This document shows positions 6,226 to 13,006 of a DNA stretch of 13,006 nt, piece after piece (positions within the stretch are counted from its first letter, which is position 1; each line of letters opens with the position of its first letter). The translations under genes and the position numbers were made by a program. The notes beneath the pieces are model-generated. The model was not told the origin of the DNA, did no database searches, and saw only the letters and a program-made list of their open reading frames with translations. This stretch comes from Lentisalinibacter sp964602525 (lineage in GTDB: Bacteria > Pseudomonadota > Gammaproteobacteria > Steroidobacterales > Woeseiaceae). Where the stretch lies: assembly GCA_964602525.1 (NCBI GenBank), contig CAZRSA010000079.1:1-13006 (forward strand). The letters are read 5' to 3'.

Positions 6226-7553
6226 TCGGCTCCCTCGTCGGCGCCCCCGGCCACGGCCTGCTGCTGGCGGAACAGCCGCAACGAGGACGAGATGTCGGGC
6301 AGCTCTGCGGAGACCGTGCTGTCCTCGAGTTCCCTGATGGTCTCCATGGTGCCGCTGACCGCCTTCGTGTCCGTGTCGAAGTAGCGCTCGAGCCAGGCGC
6401 GGGCATCGGCGAGGCTCTGACGGAATATCGTGCCCTCGCCCTGCAGCAATGCGAGCCGCGCGGTCTGCAGCTGCAGTGCAATATTGGTACGCAGGAAATA
6501 TTGCGCTTCCGGAGACAGCAGCGGTTCCAGCTGCTCGTCGGTGCGGCGGACGCTCACCATGTCCGAGAACGCGGTCTTCGCCGCGGCCCAGGCCCGGCGG
6601 AACCCGCTCAGCTCCTTGTCGATGCCGGCGCGCGGCTCGTCCTCCGGCGCCACCTCCTCGTCCAGCGGCAGGGACTGGACCACGTCGGCCAGGCTCGCCA
6701 GCGTCAGCGTCACCCCTTCGGTGTCCACGTCCTCCACCGCCCGCAGTGCCGCGATTTCTTCGGTTAGTTCCCGGCGCACCGGCGTGTAGGCCGGGTCGCC
6801 CAGTTCCCGGATGCGCCGGTCCGCGAGTTCCAGCGCGAATGCGGCCAGCTCCGCATTGCCGGCGAGCTGGGTCTGGGCGTTCGCGAGCTGCATGTAGTAC
6901 TCCGCCTCGGCGGTGAGCCAGGCATCCCGCGCCCCCGCCGAGATGCCCTGGAGGCTGGCCATGGATTCCTCCAGGTTCTCCATGCGGCCGGGCAGCGACT
7001 CCAGGATGTCGCGGCTGTCGCCGAACTGCCGCTGCAGGCGCGCCAGCTCGTCTGCGTCGGCCGCCTGCCGCGCGGTTTGCTGCACCCTTTGCTGCACTTG
7101 CTGCAATTCCTGCTGCAGGTCCTGCTGCAGGGAGGAGAGGCGGTCACGGAGTTTGGAGGCGGTCTGCGCAATGTCCGCCGTCTCCGTCTCCAGGTTGTCG
7201 ACGGCGGAGGCGAGTCCCGTGGTGTCGTCTGCCGCGCTGCGCTCGGCCCACCAGCGGTAACCGCTGAACCCGCCGGCACCGATGGCGATCAGGAGTGCCA
7301 GCCACGCGACCAGCGCGACGCCCGTGACGCCATTGCCGCCCTTTTCGTCACCGCTGCCATTGTCGCCATTGGCGGCCGGCGACGGCGCGGCGCCGTCGTC
7401 CTGCTTCTCCGCTACCTGCCCGGCGGCGCCCGGCGTCGTGTCGGCGTCGTCGACGGTCTCGCCGGGCTGTCCGGCTCCGGAGGGGGCCGCGTCCGCCCCG
7501 ACATGTTCTTCTTCCGCCGTGGTCTTCGACCCGGGCTTTTCTTGCTCAGTCAT
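6222..7553 (-). CDS. hemX: HemX, membrane-anchored coiled-coil protein of the hem operon
   Basis: This 443-aa protein is of the HemX family encoded after hemD in many gammaproteobacteria; it is not a proven uroporphyrinogen methyltransferase despite older naming. An acidic, Ala/Gly/Pro-rich N-terminal tail (1-75) is followed by one transmembrane helix (about 77-98, VTGVALVAWLALLIAIGAGGF). A long coiled coil (about 115-185) with regularly spaced Gln-Gln pairs comes next, then the conserved C-terminal domain with GARDAWLTAEAEYYMQLANAQ and YFLRTNIALQLQTARLALLQG. The tail should be cytoplasmic and the large domain periplasmic. The ATG at 7553 lies 8 bp inside the hemD end and gives the expected MTEQ start. 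The open frame continues upstream, but only within hemD. The hemY start overlaps its stop. Confidence 0.9.
   Translation of the reverse strand: MTEQEKPGSKTTAEEEHVGADAAPSGAGQPGETVDDADTTPGAAGQVAEKQDDGAAPSPAANGDNGSGDEKGGNGVTGVALVAWLALLIAIGAGGFSGYRWWAERSAADDTTGLASAVDNLETETADIAQTASKLRDRLSSLQQDLQQELQQVQQRVQQTARQAADADELARLQRQFGDSRDILESLPGRMENLEESMASLQGISAGARDAWLTAEAEYYMQLANAQTQLAGNAELAAFALELADRRIRELGDPAYTPVRRELTEEIAALRAVEDVDTEGVTLTLASLADVVQSLPLDEEVAPEDEPRAGIDKELSGFRRAWAAAKTAFSDMVSVRRTDEQLEPLLSPEAQYFLRTNIALQLQTARLALLQGEGTIFRQSLADARAWLERYFDTDTKAVSGTMETIRELEDSTVSAELPDISSSLRLFRQQQAVAGGADEGAE
7078..7129 (-). repeat. TGCTGCA/TGCAGCA short repeat coding for spaced Gln-Gln pairs in HemX
   Basis: Five copies of TGCTGCA (plus-strand reading) start at 7078, 7090, 7099, 7111 and 7123, so spacings are 12, 9, 12 and 12 bp. 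They encode Gln-Gln pairs at 3-4 residue intervals within the HemX coiled coil (about residues 143-159). All spacings are multiples of three, so gain or loss of a unit would keep the frame. Confidence 0.75.
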
Positions 7554-8319
7554 GCTCTGCTCTGTCCGGTTCCCCGTCGGGGAAGACCATCGCCCGGACG
7601 AGGTCGGACGGCTCCGGGCCTTGCGCAAGCAGGGTGTCCACAGCGATGTCTTCGCGTACGGCGAGTTGTAACACACGATTGCTGGCGCTCACCAGTGTGG
7701 TCCCCCGCAGGACTTCCGCGCCCCTTTCTCCCAGCAGTTCCGAGAGGTTACGCAGGGTAGCCACGCTCAGGCAGGTCACGTAACGGAGCCTGCCATCGCG
7801 CCAGGCGGCGATCACGGACTCTTTCTCGTCGCTGTCCGCAGCCGGCAGACGCCGTTCGTAGACCTCTGCGTAGTCCACCGCGGCGCCGCGATTTCGCAGG
7901 GTTTCGGCGAGCAGTTCCCGCCCGCCGCGGCCCCGCACGATGAGCACTCTGCGGCCCGTCATGTCGGCGAGTTCGTCGGCGGCGAGCAGGCTTTCGCTGT
8001 CGTAGCCGCCGGCCGGCACCAGGTCCGGCGGGTGCCCCGTCTGCCGCATAGCCTCCGCGGTGGCCGGTCCGATGGCGGCATAGCGGCAGCCGGGCAACCG
8101 GAGGCACCGCTTGCCGTGGCGCACCGCGTTCGGGCTGACGAAGATGACGAGGTCCGGCGCATCGCCGGCCCGCTGCGGCGGCGGCAGCGGGCCGATCTCC
8201 AGCGCGGGCAGCAGCCAGGCCACGCCGCCCGCGGCCTCGACGGCGGCGATCAGCGGGCCCGCCTGTTCCCGGGCCCGGGTGACGAGAACGCCGGCGCCGG
8301 CCAGCGTGGCCCGGCTCAT
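7546..8319 (-). CDS. hemD: Uroporphyrinogen-III synthase
   Basis: This 257-aa cytoplasmic enzyme cyclises hydroxymethylbilane with inversion of ring D to uroporphyrinogen III, the common precursor of haem, sirohaem and corrinoids. HemD sequences diverge strongly, but family features are visible: N-terminal VLVTRAREQAGPL (11-23), LVIFVSPNAVRH (57-68), AAIGPATAEAM (81-91), RVLIVRGRGGRELLAETLRNRGAAVDYAEVYER (124-156) and LVSASNRVLQLA near the end. The length is slightly above the E. coli enzyme. The ATG at 8319 overlaps the hemC stop as ATGA, fixing the start; a longer frame upstream lies inside hemC. It directly follows hemC, whose product is its substrate, and overlaps hemX by 8 bp. Confidence 0.95.
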   Translation of the reverse strand: MSRATLAGAGVLVTRAREQAGPLIAAVEAAGGVAWLLPALEIGPLPPPQRAGDAPDLVIFVSPNAVRHGKRCLRLPGCRYAAIGPATAEAMRQTGHPPDLVPAGGYDSESLLAADELADMTGRRVLIVRGRGGRELLAETLRNRGAAVDYAEVYERRLPAADSDEKESVIAAWRDGRLRYVTCLSVATLRNLSELLGERGAEVLRGTTLVSASNRVLQLAVREDIAVDTLLAQGPEPSDLVRAMVFPDGEPDRAEHD

Positions 8320-9233
8320 TGGGTGGCGGCTTCGGCGGCAGCGAGGATCTCGCCGGCACCGGCCGCGAGCAGCCGGTCGGCCAGCGTGGCGCCCAGGGAC
8401 TCGCCGTCCACGGCAGCGCCCTCGATGCGGTCCTCGAGCATCTGCGAGCCGTCGGTGGCAATCACGCGGGCGACTATCGTGATGCGGTCGCCGGCCATGG
8501 TTGCGTAGACGGCGATGGGGGAATGGCAGTCCGCCCCGAGGGCCACGCCCACGCGGCGCTCGGCGGCGACGACCAGCCGCGCTTCCGGATGCTCCAGCTT
8601 GCGCAGTACCTCGATGAGCTCGACCCGGTTCTCGTGGCATTCGATGCCGACGATGCCCTGACCGTTGGCGGGGAGAATCAACTCCGGGTCGACGCATTCG
8701 GCGATGCGTTCGTCGAGCCCCAGCCGCTTCAGCCCGGCGGCGGCCAGCATGATGCCGTCGTAGTCGCCGGCGTCCAGTTTGCCGAGTCGGGTCTGCACGT
8801 TGCCCCGCAGGGGTTTCACCGTCACGTCGGGCCGGCGCACCAGCACCTGGGACTGGCGCCTCAGGCTCGAGGTGCCCACGACGGCGCCATGCGGCAGCGC
8901 GTCCAGGGTGCTGCCCACCATGGCGTCCCGGGGGTCCTCGCGCTCCAGCACCGCCGGCAGGGCGAAGCCGGGCGGCATCTCGCCGGGCACGTCCTTCATG
9001 GAATGGACGGCGATGTCGGCGCGGCCCGCCTCCATGGCCACTTCCAGTTCCTTGATGAACAGCCCCTTGCCGCCGATCTTGCTGAGGGTGCGGTCGAGGA
9101 TGCGATCGCCCTTCGTCGTCATGGGTACAAGCTCCACGGCTTCGACCTCGGCCAACGCGTCCAGGCGCTCCGCCACGTGGCGGGCCTGCCAGAGTGCCAG
9201 TTCACTCTCCCTCGTAGCGATTCTCACCCTCAT
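8316..9233 (-). CDS. hemC: Hydroxymethylbilane synthase (porphobilinogen deaminase)
   Basis: This 305-aa enzyme polymerises four porphobilinogen units into hydroxymethylbilane, covalently carrying a dipyrromethane cofactor. Family motifs are RIATRESELALWQA (4-17), KGDRILD, GGKGLFIKELE (54-64), HSMKDVP with catalytic Asp81 (77-83), GTSSLRRQSQ (120-129), RGNVQTRL (143-150), and the cofactor Cys236 in LGADCHSPIAVYA. The cofactor block reads GADCHSP where E. coli has GGCQVP, a variation in residues around a conserved Cys. The length is near the 313 aa of E. coli. The start ATG at 9233 overlaps the algR stop by ATGA, so the enzyme is translationally linked to the regulator upstream. The hemD start overlaps its own stop. 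Confidence 0.97.
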   Translation of the reverse strand: MRVRIATRESELALWQARHVAERLDALAEVEAVELVPMTTKGDRILDRTLSKIGGKGLFIKELEVAMEAGRADIAVHSMKDVPGEMPPGFALPAVLEREDPRDAMVGSTLDALPHGAVVGTSSLRRQSQVLVRRPDVTVKPLRGNVQTRLGKLDAGDYDGIMLAAAGLKRLGLDERIAECVDPELILPANGQGIVGIECHENRVELIEVLRKLEHPEARLVVAAERRVGVALGADCHSPIAVYATMAGDRITIVARVIATDGSQMLEDRIEGAAVDGESLGATLADRLLAAGAGEILAAAEAATQ

Positions 9234-9961
9234 TGAATGCCTCCCTTGAGTCGTTGGCGGACCTCCCCGACATGGCGCCTGCTGACGGGCAGGGTATGTC
9301 CGGTGCGGCGGAAGCGTACCACCGGTTTGCCGTCGGCATCCTTGTCCAGCGCCTCCAGGTGTTCCAGCGCGACCAGCGAATTGCGGTGGATGCGGCAGAA
9401 ATCCGGCGCGAATTCCCGCTCCAGCGACTTCAGAGACTCGTCCAGCAGGTCCTCACCGCGGCGGTGGCAGGCGCGAACGTATTTCTGGTCCGCCTGGAAG
9501 TAGTAGACGTCCGCCACCGGAATCAGCCGAAGTTCGTCGCGCACCCGGGCACACAGGTGGCGCCTGCGCTCGCCGGTCTCCGCGATGCCGGAGAGCTGGC
9601 CGCCGGTGAGCCGGGCCGCGCGCTCGAGCGCCTGTGCGAGCTTGCCGCGGCGGATCGGCTTCAGCAGATAGCCGACGGCCTCGGCCTCGAAGGCCTCGAC
9701 GGCGTACTCGTCGAAGGCGGTGGTGAAGATCACCGCCGGCGGCTGGGCGAGCCGGGTGATGTGCCGGGCCGTCTCGATGCCGTCCATGCCGGGCATGCGG
9801 ATGTCCAGCAGCACCACGTCCGGCCGCAGCCGCTCGCATAGCGTGAGCGCCTCCCGCCCGTCTCCGGCCTCGCCGGCGATCTCGCAGCCTTCCATGCCGC
9901 GGAGCTGGTCGGCGATCCGCTCCCGGGCCGGGCGTTCGTCGTCGACGATCAGTATTCTCAC
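9230..9961 (-). CDS. algR: LytTR-family response regulator (AlgR-like)
   Basis: This 243-aa DNA-binding response regulator has an N-terminal receiver domain (1-120) with acidic pocket Asp7-Asp8 (LIVDDERPARE), phosphoacceptor Asp53 in VVLLDIRMPGMDG, Thr80/Thr81 and Lys101 in YLLKPIRR. A C-terminal LytTR domain (about 140-240) shows VYYFQADQKYVRACHR, LLDESLKSLE, FCRIHRNSLVALEHL and LPVSRRHVGEVRQRL. AlgR of Pseudomonas, with the same architecture and similar length, controls alginate and type IV pilus genes and is also encoded next to hemC. Its targets here cannot be read from the window. The start is GTG at 9961, inside a 4-bp GTGA overlap with the algZ stop. A longer frame extends upstream through algZ and is not coding. 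Confidence 0.93.
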   Translation of the reverse strand: MRILIVDDERPARERIADQLRGMEGCEIAGEAGDGREALTLCERLRPDVVLLDIRMPGMDGIETARHITRLAQPPAVIFTTAFDEYAVEAFEAEAVGYLLKPIRRGKLAQALERAARLTGGQLSGIAETGERRRHLCARVRDELRLIPVADVYYFQADQKYVRACHRRGEDLLDESLKSLEREFAPDFCRIHRNSLVALEHLEALDKDADGKPVVRFRRTGHTLPVSRRHVGEVRQRLKGGIQ

Positions 9962-11013
9962 GGTTCCGGCACCTCCGCCGGAAAGCGCAGCGTAACCCGG
10001 TATCGCTCCTCGCTCTCCTCCACGTCCACGCTCGCGCGGCGGCCGAAGGCGAGTTCGAGCCGCTGGCGTATATTGTCGAGCGCCAGCCGGTTGCCGTCCC
10101 GCCGCCGGGCCCCCGGTGCCCGGGGATTCGAGATGGTGAGTAGGACGTTGCCGTCGTCCCGGCGGCCGGCCACCGAGACCGTGCCGCCGTCGGGCAGGGG
10201 CTCGATGCCGTGATAGATGGCGTTCTCCAGAAGCGGCTGGACCATCAGGCCCGGGATGCGGACGCGCATGGGCAGCTCGGCCACGTCCCAGTCCACCCTC
10301 AGCCGTTCGCCGAGGCGCAGCTGCTCCATACGCTGGTAGATGCGGGCCACCTCCAGTTCCTGCTTCAGCGGGATCATGCTCTGGGCCTCGGCCAGGGTGG
10401 CGCGGAACAGGTCGGAGAGGTCCTCTACGGCCTCCTCGGCCCGCCCGGGGTCGCTGCCGATCAGCGCGGCGATGGTGTTCATGCTGTTGAACAGGAAATG
10501 GGGCCGGATGCGTGCCTGAAGCGCGCGGATCCGGGCCCGGGCCTCCAGCTCCACGTTCCGCCGCCACTCCCCGGCCACGTAGAAATAGCGCAATGCTACC
10601 GCGGAGACGAGGCTGCTGATGCCGAGATTGCGCAGCAGGAACCAGCCGTGGCCCTGTGTCTCCAGGAACGCGCCGGCGTATATCCTGTCCAGCCACCACG
10701 CGGCTTCGGAGATCACCAGCGTGACCACCTGCAGCAGCGCGAAGCACAGGGTGAGGGCCGCCACTACGTCGATGCCGGCCAGCCAGCGGCGGGCGCGGCA
10801 GAGCACCGCCGCGCTGGTCAGTGCGATCCAGAGTACGAACAGGGAATTCGTGGAGAGACCGAGCAGGAAGGAGTTGCCGTCGGCCGTCCCCGCCAGCGTG
10901 AGAATCAGCGCGACCATCTCGGCGATGAGCACCACGACCAGCACCGCCCGCGCCGAGCAGAAGTCGGGCAGGTAGGACTGCCCGTCGCTGGTCTCCTCGC
11001 CCAATGCCGCCAC
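9958..11013 (-). CDS. algZ: AlgZ/FimS-like membrane sensor histidine kinase
   Basis: This 351-aa histidine kinase of the LytS/YehU (His_kinase) type is the likely partner of the downstream regulator. The N-terminal 150 residues are hydrophobic with about four membrane helices (roughly 22-42, 48-72, 80-102, 124-146). They are followed by a short linker and the family motif RIRPHFLFNSMNTIAALI with phosphoacceptor His172. The ATP-binding domain has PLLENAIYHGIEPLPDGG with Asn264. The usual glycine-rich GxGxGLxN loop is degenerate (GNRLALDNIRQRL), as in AlgZ of Pseudomonas. The start is GTG at 11013, supported by GGGAG 6 nt upstream. It overlaps algR by 4 bp and is the first gene of the algZ-algR-hem operon. 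The ligand is unknown. Confidence 0.92.
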   Translation of the reverse strand: MAALGEETSDGQSYLPDFCSARAVLVVVLIAEMVALILTLAGTADGNSFLLGLSTNSLFVLWIALTSAAVLCRARRWLAGIDVVAALTLCFALLQVVTLVISEAAWWLDRIYAGAFLETQGHGWFLLRNLGISSLVSAVALRYFYVAGEWRRNVELEARARIRALQARIRPHFLFNSMNTIAALIGSDPGRAEEAVEDLSDLFRATLAEAQSMIPLKQELEVARIYQRMEQLRLGERLRVDWDVAELPMRVRIPGLMVQPLLENAIYHGIEPLPDGGTVSVAGRRDDGNVLLTISNPRAPGARRRDGNRLALDNIRQRLELAFGRRASVDVEESEERYRVTLRFPAEVPEP

Positions 11014-11078
11014 CGTGAACTCCCGCTCTCGCCCCCGCGCAGGGATTCTACCCCAGCGTCACGGGACCGGCGGGGCCG
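11014..11078 (-). promoter_or_regulatory. Leader and possible promoter of the algZ-algR-hem operon
   Basis: This 65-bp spacer between the DUF4124 stop and algZ holds a -10-like TAGAAT (11050-11045), with no recognisable TTGACA element 16-18 bp upstream. The ribosome-binding site GGGAG (11024-11020) is 6 nt before the GTG start. No U-tract terminator is seen after the DUF4124 gene, so read-through from it into algZ is possible. Confidence 0.35.
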
Positions 11079-11543
11079 TCAGTTGCAGTGCTCGTTGACC
11101 GCTTCCTCGGCCTTCGCGCGGGCTTCGTCGATCTCGGCGTCGTCCAGGTACTGGCGCTCTCCGCTCTCGTCCAGCCGGTACAGCCGCCGGGAGTTGACGT
11201 AACTCGCCAGCCGCTCCCGCGCCTCTTCGCAGCGGGCGGCCTTCTGCTCGCGCTCGGCGGCGGCATCGGCTGCCTGCTGCTCGGCCTGGCTGCGCTGTTC
11301 GGCCATGGCCGCGTTCGACTCGATGCGCGCCGTCTGCCGCTGCTCGTAGCGCTTCACCACCTCGCCGCGGTCGGTCGGCCGGGTCTCGATACTGAGCTTC
11401 TTCGCGTCCTCGCTGCCCGGCTTGTCGCCGTAGTGCACCGTGCCGTCGGCATCGCGCCACATGTAGACGTCCGCGATGACCGGCGTCGCCAGCAGCGCGC
11501 TGGCGCCGAGAAGAATCAGCCCTGTCCGGATCAGTCTGCTCAT
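11079..11543 (-). CDS. Small exported DUF4124 protein
   Basis: This 154-aa protein has a signal peptide (1-24: short basic start MSRLIR, hydrophobic core TGLILLGASALLA, likely cleavage after VIA before Asp25). The DUF4124 motif follows directly, DVYMWRDADGTVHYGDKP (25-42). Residues 60-150 are a highly charged Glu/Ala/Gln-rich helix (EQRSQAEQQAADAAAEREQ). Two cysteines (Cys105 and Cys153) could form a disulfide in the periplasm. Proteins of this family are periplasmic and of unknown function. The ATG at 11543 is chosen because the signal peptide begins there; AAGGA lies unusually close (1 nt) before it. The gene sits alone between amtB and algZ on the same strand and might share in the algZ operon. 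Confidence 0.8.
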   Translation of the reverse strand: MSRLIRTGLILLGASALLATPVIADVYMWRDADGTVHYGDKPGSEDAKKLSIETRPTDRGEVVKRYEQRQTARIESNAAMAEQRSQAEQQAADAAAEREQKAARCEEARERLASYVNSRRLYRLDESGERQYLDDAEIDEARAKAEEAVNEHCN

Positions 11544-11714
11544 GTCCTTGATTCGTGTTTGATACGGTTCCAGCCGGCGATGGAAGGAGTCTAGCACCGG
11601 GCACGGCGGCATTAAGTGAACCAACTCCCATTCCGCGATGCGGATTCGGTGTACGTTATGTTCACACACTGGCACGGTCTGACCGCGGCTGCTACCCGTC
11701 AATCCGGCCTCGGC
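11544..11714 (-). promoter_or_regulatory. Upstream region of the DUF4124 gene
   Basis: This is non-coding DNA between the amtB terminator and the DUF4124 start. A -10-like TAGACT preceded by TGC (TGCTAGACT, -10 at 11593-11588) would give an extended -10 promoter about 45 bp before the start. No good -35 is found. I see no other structure or gene in it. Confidence 0.3.
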
Positions 11715-11741
11715 AAAAAAAAAGGGCCCCTGACGGGGCCC
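11715..11741 (-). terminator. Strong rho-independent terminator after amtB
   Basis: On the minus strand a perfect 7-bp stem GGGCCCC/GGGGCCC with a GTCA loop (11741-11724) is followed directly by nine T (11723-11715). This is a textbook intrinsic terminator for amtB transcription, about 110 nt past the amtB stop. Confidence 0.93.
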
Positions 11742-11849
11742 GGCAAGCGGCTGCGTGCCGCAGCCTATGCAGGAAGGTATCCGCCGGCACCGGGAGGGGG
11801 ACCGGATGACGCCGGCGGATACCCGTACTGATTGTTTTTCGTGATTTTC
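11715..11849 (-). ncRNA. Candidate structured 3'UTR / small RNA downstream of amtB
   Basis: The amtB stop is followed, in transcript order, by an A-rich single-stranded stretch (GAAAAACAATCA, about 11844-11829). Next comes a long hairpin with perfect 13-bp arms (11823-11811 and 11788-11776), whose 22-nt loop can form an inner CCGG/CCGG helix and exposes a C-rich strand. A 7-bp hairpin follows (11765-11759 with 11755-11749, 3-nt loop), and then the terminator hairpin with U9. The order of unpaired A-rich segment, stem-loops and terminator with long U tail resembles Hfq-dependent 3'UTR-derived sRNAs. No separate promoter is seen, so it would be made by processing of amtB mRNA. It may also just be a stabilising 3' structure. 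Confidence 0.45.
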
Positions 11850-13006
11850 CTAATCGCCTCCTGCCTTGACGAACTCGGGGTAGGCCTCCAGACCGCACTC
11901 GCCGATGTCGAGGCCTTCGTACTCTTCTTCCTCGCTCACCCGGATGCCGACGGCGGCCTTCAGGATGAACCAGACGATGAAGCTGGCGATGAACACCCAG
12001 GCGAGGATGGTCACGAGGCCCAGCAGCTGGGCGCCGAATGTGGCACCGTCGTTGGTGATCGGCACCGCGAGCAGACCCCACATGCCGACCGTGCCGTGCA
12101 CGGAGATGGCGCCGACCGGGTCGTCGATGCGCAGCTTGTCGAGCAACACGATGGACGCCACCACCAGCAGGCCGCCGACGAGGCCGATGATGGTGGCCAC
12201 ACCCGGCGTCGGCGTCAGCGGTTCGGCGGTGATGGCAACGAGACCCGCCAGCGCGCCGTTCAGCGCCATGGTGAGATCCGCCTTGCCGAACCACAGGCGC
12301 GAGAGGATCAGCGCGCCCACCAGGCCGCCGGCGGCCGCCATGTTGGTGTTCACGAAGATCATGGAGACCGCGTTGGCCTCGCCGACGTTGGACACCATGA
12401 GCTCGGAGCCGCCGTTGAACCCGAACCAGCCGAGCCAGAGGATCAGCGTGCCCAGGGTCGCCAGCGGCAGGTTACAGCCCGGGATTGCGTTGATCTCGCC
12501 CTTAGAGCCGTACTTGCCCTTGCGCGCGCCGAGCAGGATCACGCCGGCCAGCGCCGCCGCGGCACCGGTCATGTGCACCACGCCGGAGCCCGCGAAGTCC
12601 TGGAAATTGGCCTGGTCCAGGAAACCGCCGCCCCACTTCCAGTAGCCCTGCAGGGGATAGATGAAGCCGGTCAGCACCACCGCGAAGGCGAAGAACGACC
12701 AGAGCTTCATGCGCTCGGCGACGGCGCCCGAGACGATGGACATGGCGGTGGCGACGAACACGACCTGGAAGAAGAAGTCGGACAGATTCGAGTAGTAGAT
12801 GTCGCCGCCGCTCCCGATGACCTCCTCTGCGGTGTTGTCGCCGCCGAGGAAGAACGAGATTCCGGGAAACCAGCTGGAGACCGCCTCGCCCGGGTACATG
12901 ACGTTGTACCCGACGAGCATGTACATGATGCAGGCGATCGAATACAGCCCGACGTTCTTGGTGAGGATCTCGGCCGTGTTCTTGGCCCGGACGAGACCCG
13001 ATTCGA
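11850..13006 (-). CDS. amtB: Ammonium transporter AmtB (5' end beyond window)
   Basis: This is the C-terminal 384 residues of an Amt/MEP/Rh-family ammonium channel, an inner-membrane trimer that conducts ammonium under nitrogen limitation. The reading frame runs open to the window edge, with ESGLVRAKNTAEILTKN visible upstream of internal methionines that are not the start. Family landmarks are SGAVAERMKLWSF, the signature DFAGSGVVHMTGAAAALAG with the first pore His, GWFGFNGGSE, FVNTNMAAAGG, MALNGALAGLVAITAEP, and ISVHGTVGMWG with the second pore His. The cytoplasmic tail ends EEYEGLDIGECGLEAYPEF, where GlnK typically binds in this family. The N-terminal signal region, promoter and any upstream glnK lie outside the window. 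It ends in TAG and is followed by structured RNA and a strong terminator. Confidence 0.96.
   Translation of the reverse strand, partial: ESGLVRAKNTAEILTKNVGLYSIACIMYMLVGYNVMYPGEAVSSWFPGISFFLGGDNTAEEVIGSGGDIYYSNLSDFFFQVVFVATAMSIVSGAVAERMKLWSFFAFAVVLTGFIYPLQGYWKWGGGFLDQANFQDFAGSGVVHMTGAAAALAGVILLGARKGKYGSKGEINAIPGCNLPLATLGTLILWLGWFGFNGGSELMVSNVGEANAVSMIFVNTNMAAAGGLVGALILSRLWFGKADLTMALNGALAGLVAITAEPLTPTPGVATIIGLVGGLLVVASIVLLDKLRIDDPVGAISVHGTVGMWGLLAVPITNDGATFGAQLLGLVTILAWVFIASFIVWFILKAAVGIRVSEEEEYEGLDIGECGLEAYPEFVKAGGD

Noticed and set aside
5041..6384. A 447-codon plus-strand frame opposite hemY and hemX
   Set aside because: Antisense shadow of hemY; Gln/Leu/Arg-rich translation reflects the reverse of its codons, and no ribosome-binding site or family motif is seen.
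7546..8697. Extended hemD of 383 residues
   Set aside because: The added N-terminal part is an out-of-frame reading of hemC; the ATGA overlap at 8316-8319 gives the natural start.
9230..10747. A 505-residue regulator with an N-terminal extension
   Set aside because: The extension is a frame-shifted reading of algZ; the receiver domain begins exactly at the GTG at 9961.
10210..11202. A 330-codon plus-strand frame opposite algZ
   Set aside because: Antisense shadow of a conserved kinase gene, with compositionally biased translation and no domain.
11776..11839. The 13-bp hairpin plus TTTTT (11835-11839) as a plus-strand terminator
   Set aside because: The T run is 11 nt away from the stem and no plus-strand gene leads into it; the minus-strand reading explains it better.

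Overview
The window is gene-dense, GC-rich bacterial chromosome, with mostly G or C at third codon positions. Gene content and order point to a gammaproteobacterium: dapF-DUF484-xerC, hslV-hslU, and algZ-algR followed by hemC-hemD-hemX-hemY. The last arrangement is known from Pseudomonas, and the mix as a whole would suit a Chromatiales/Ectothiorhodospiraceae-type organism, although the genus cannot be fixed from sequence alone. I see no mobile element, CRISPR array, rRNA or tRNA.

Region 1 (1-3310, all minus strand, read right to left): dapF (lysine/peptidoglycan precursor epimerase), a DUF484 protein, xerC (chromosome dimer resolution), hslV and the start of hslU (ATP-dependent protease). 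dapF and DUF484 overlap by ATGA. DUF484 and xerC share one reading frame and are separated by a single TGA. hslV and hslU are 1 bp apart. The genes look like one transcription unit, with a possible extra heat-shock-like promoter inside the end of xerC.

Region 2 (3311-4109): a 130-bp divergent intergenic region, then the only plus-strand gene, an orphan ParA/MinD-type ATPase with no ParB next to it. It ends at a three-arm inverted repeat shared with the convergent neighbour.

Region 3 (4095-11013, minus strand): one compact operon, algZ-algR-hemC-hemD-hemX-hemY-SDR. A membrane histidine kinase and its LytTR response regulator are joined by stop/start overlaps to two consecutive enzymes of tetrapyrrole synthesis (HMB synthase, uroporphyrinogen III synthase), two membrane proteins linked to haem synthesis, and an atypical short-chain dehydrogenase-like protein.

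Region 4 (11014-13006, minus strand): a small exported DUF4124 protein, a roughly 300-bp gap, and the 3' part of an ammonium transporter (amtB). The amtB gene is followed by three consecutive stem-loops, the last a strong intrinsic terminator with nine U; this is a candidate 3'UTR-derived small RNA.

Most of the window is conserved housekeeping DNA. The points that most deserve a second look are the amtB 3' structured RNA, the orphan ParA, the DUF484/xerC stop-separated frame, and the coupling of AlgZR to haem synthesis. I found no clear evidence of a wholly new multi-gene system.
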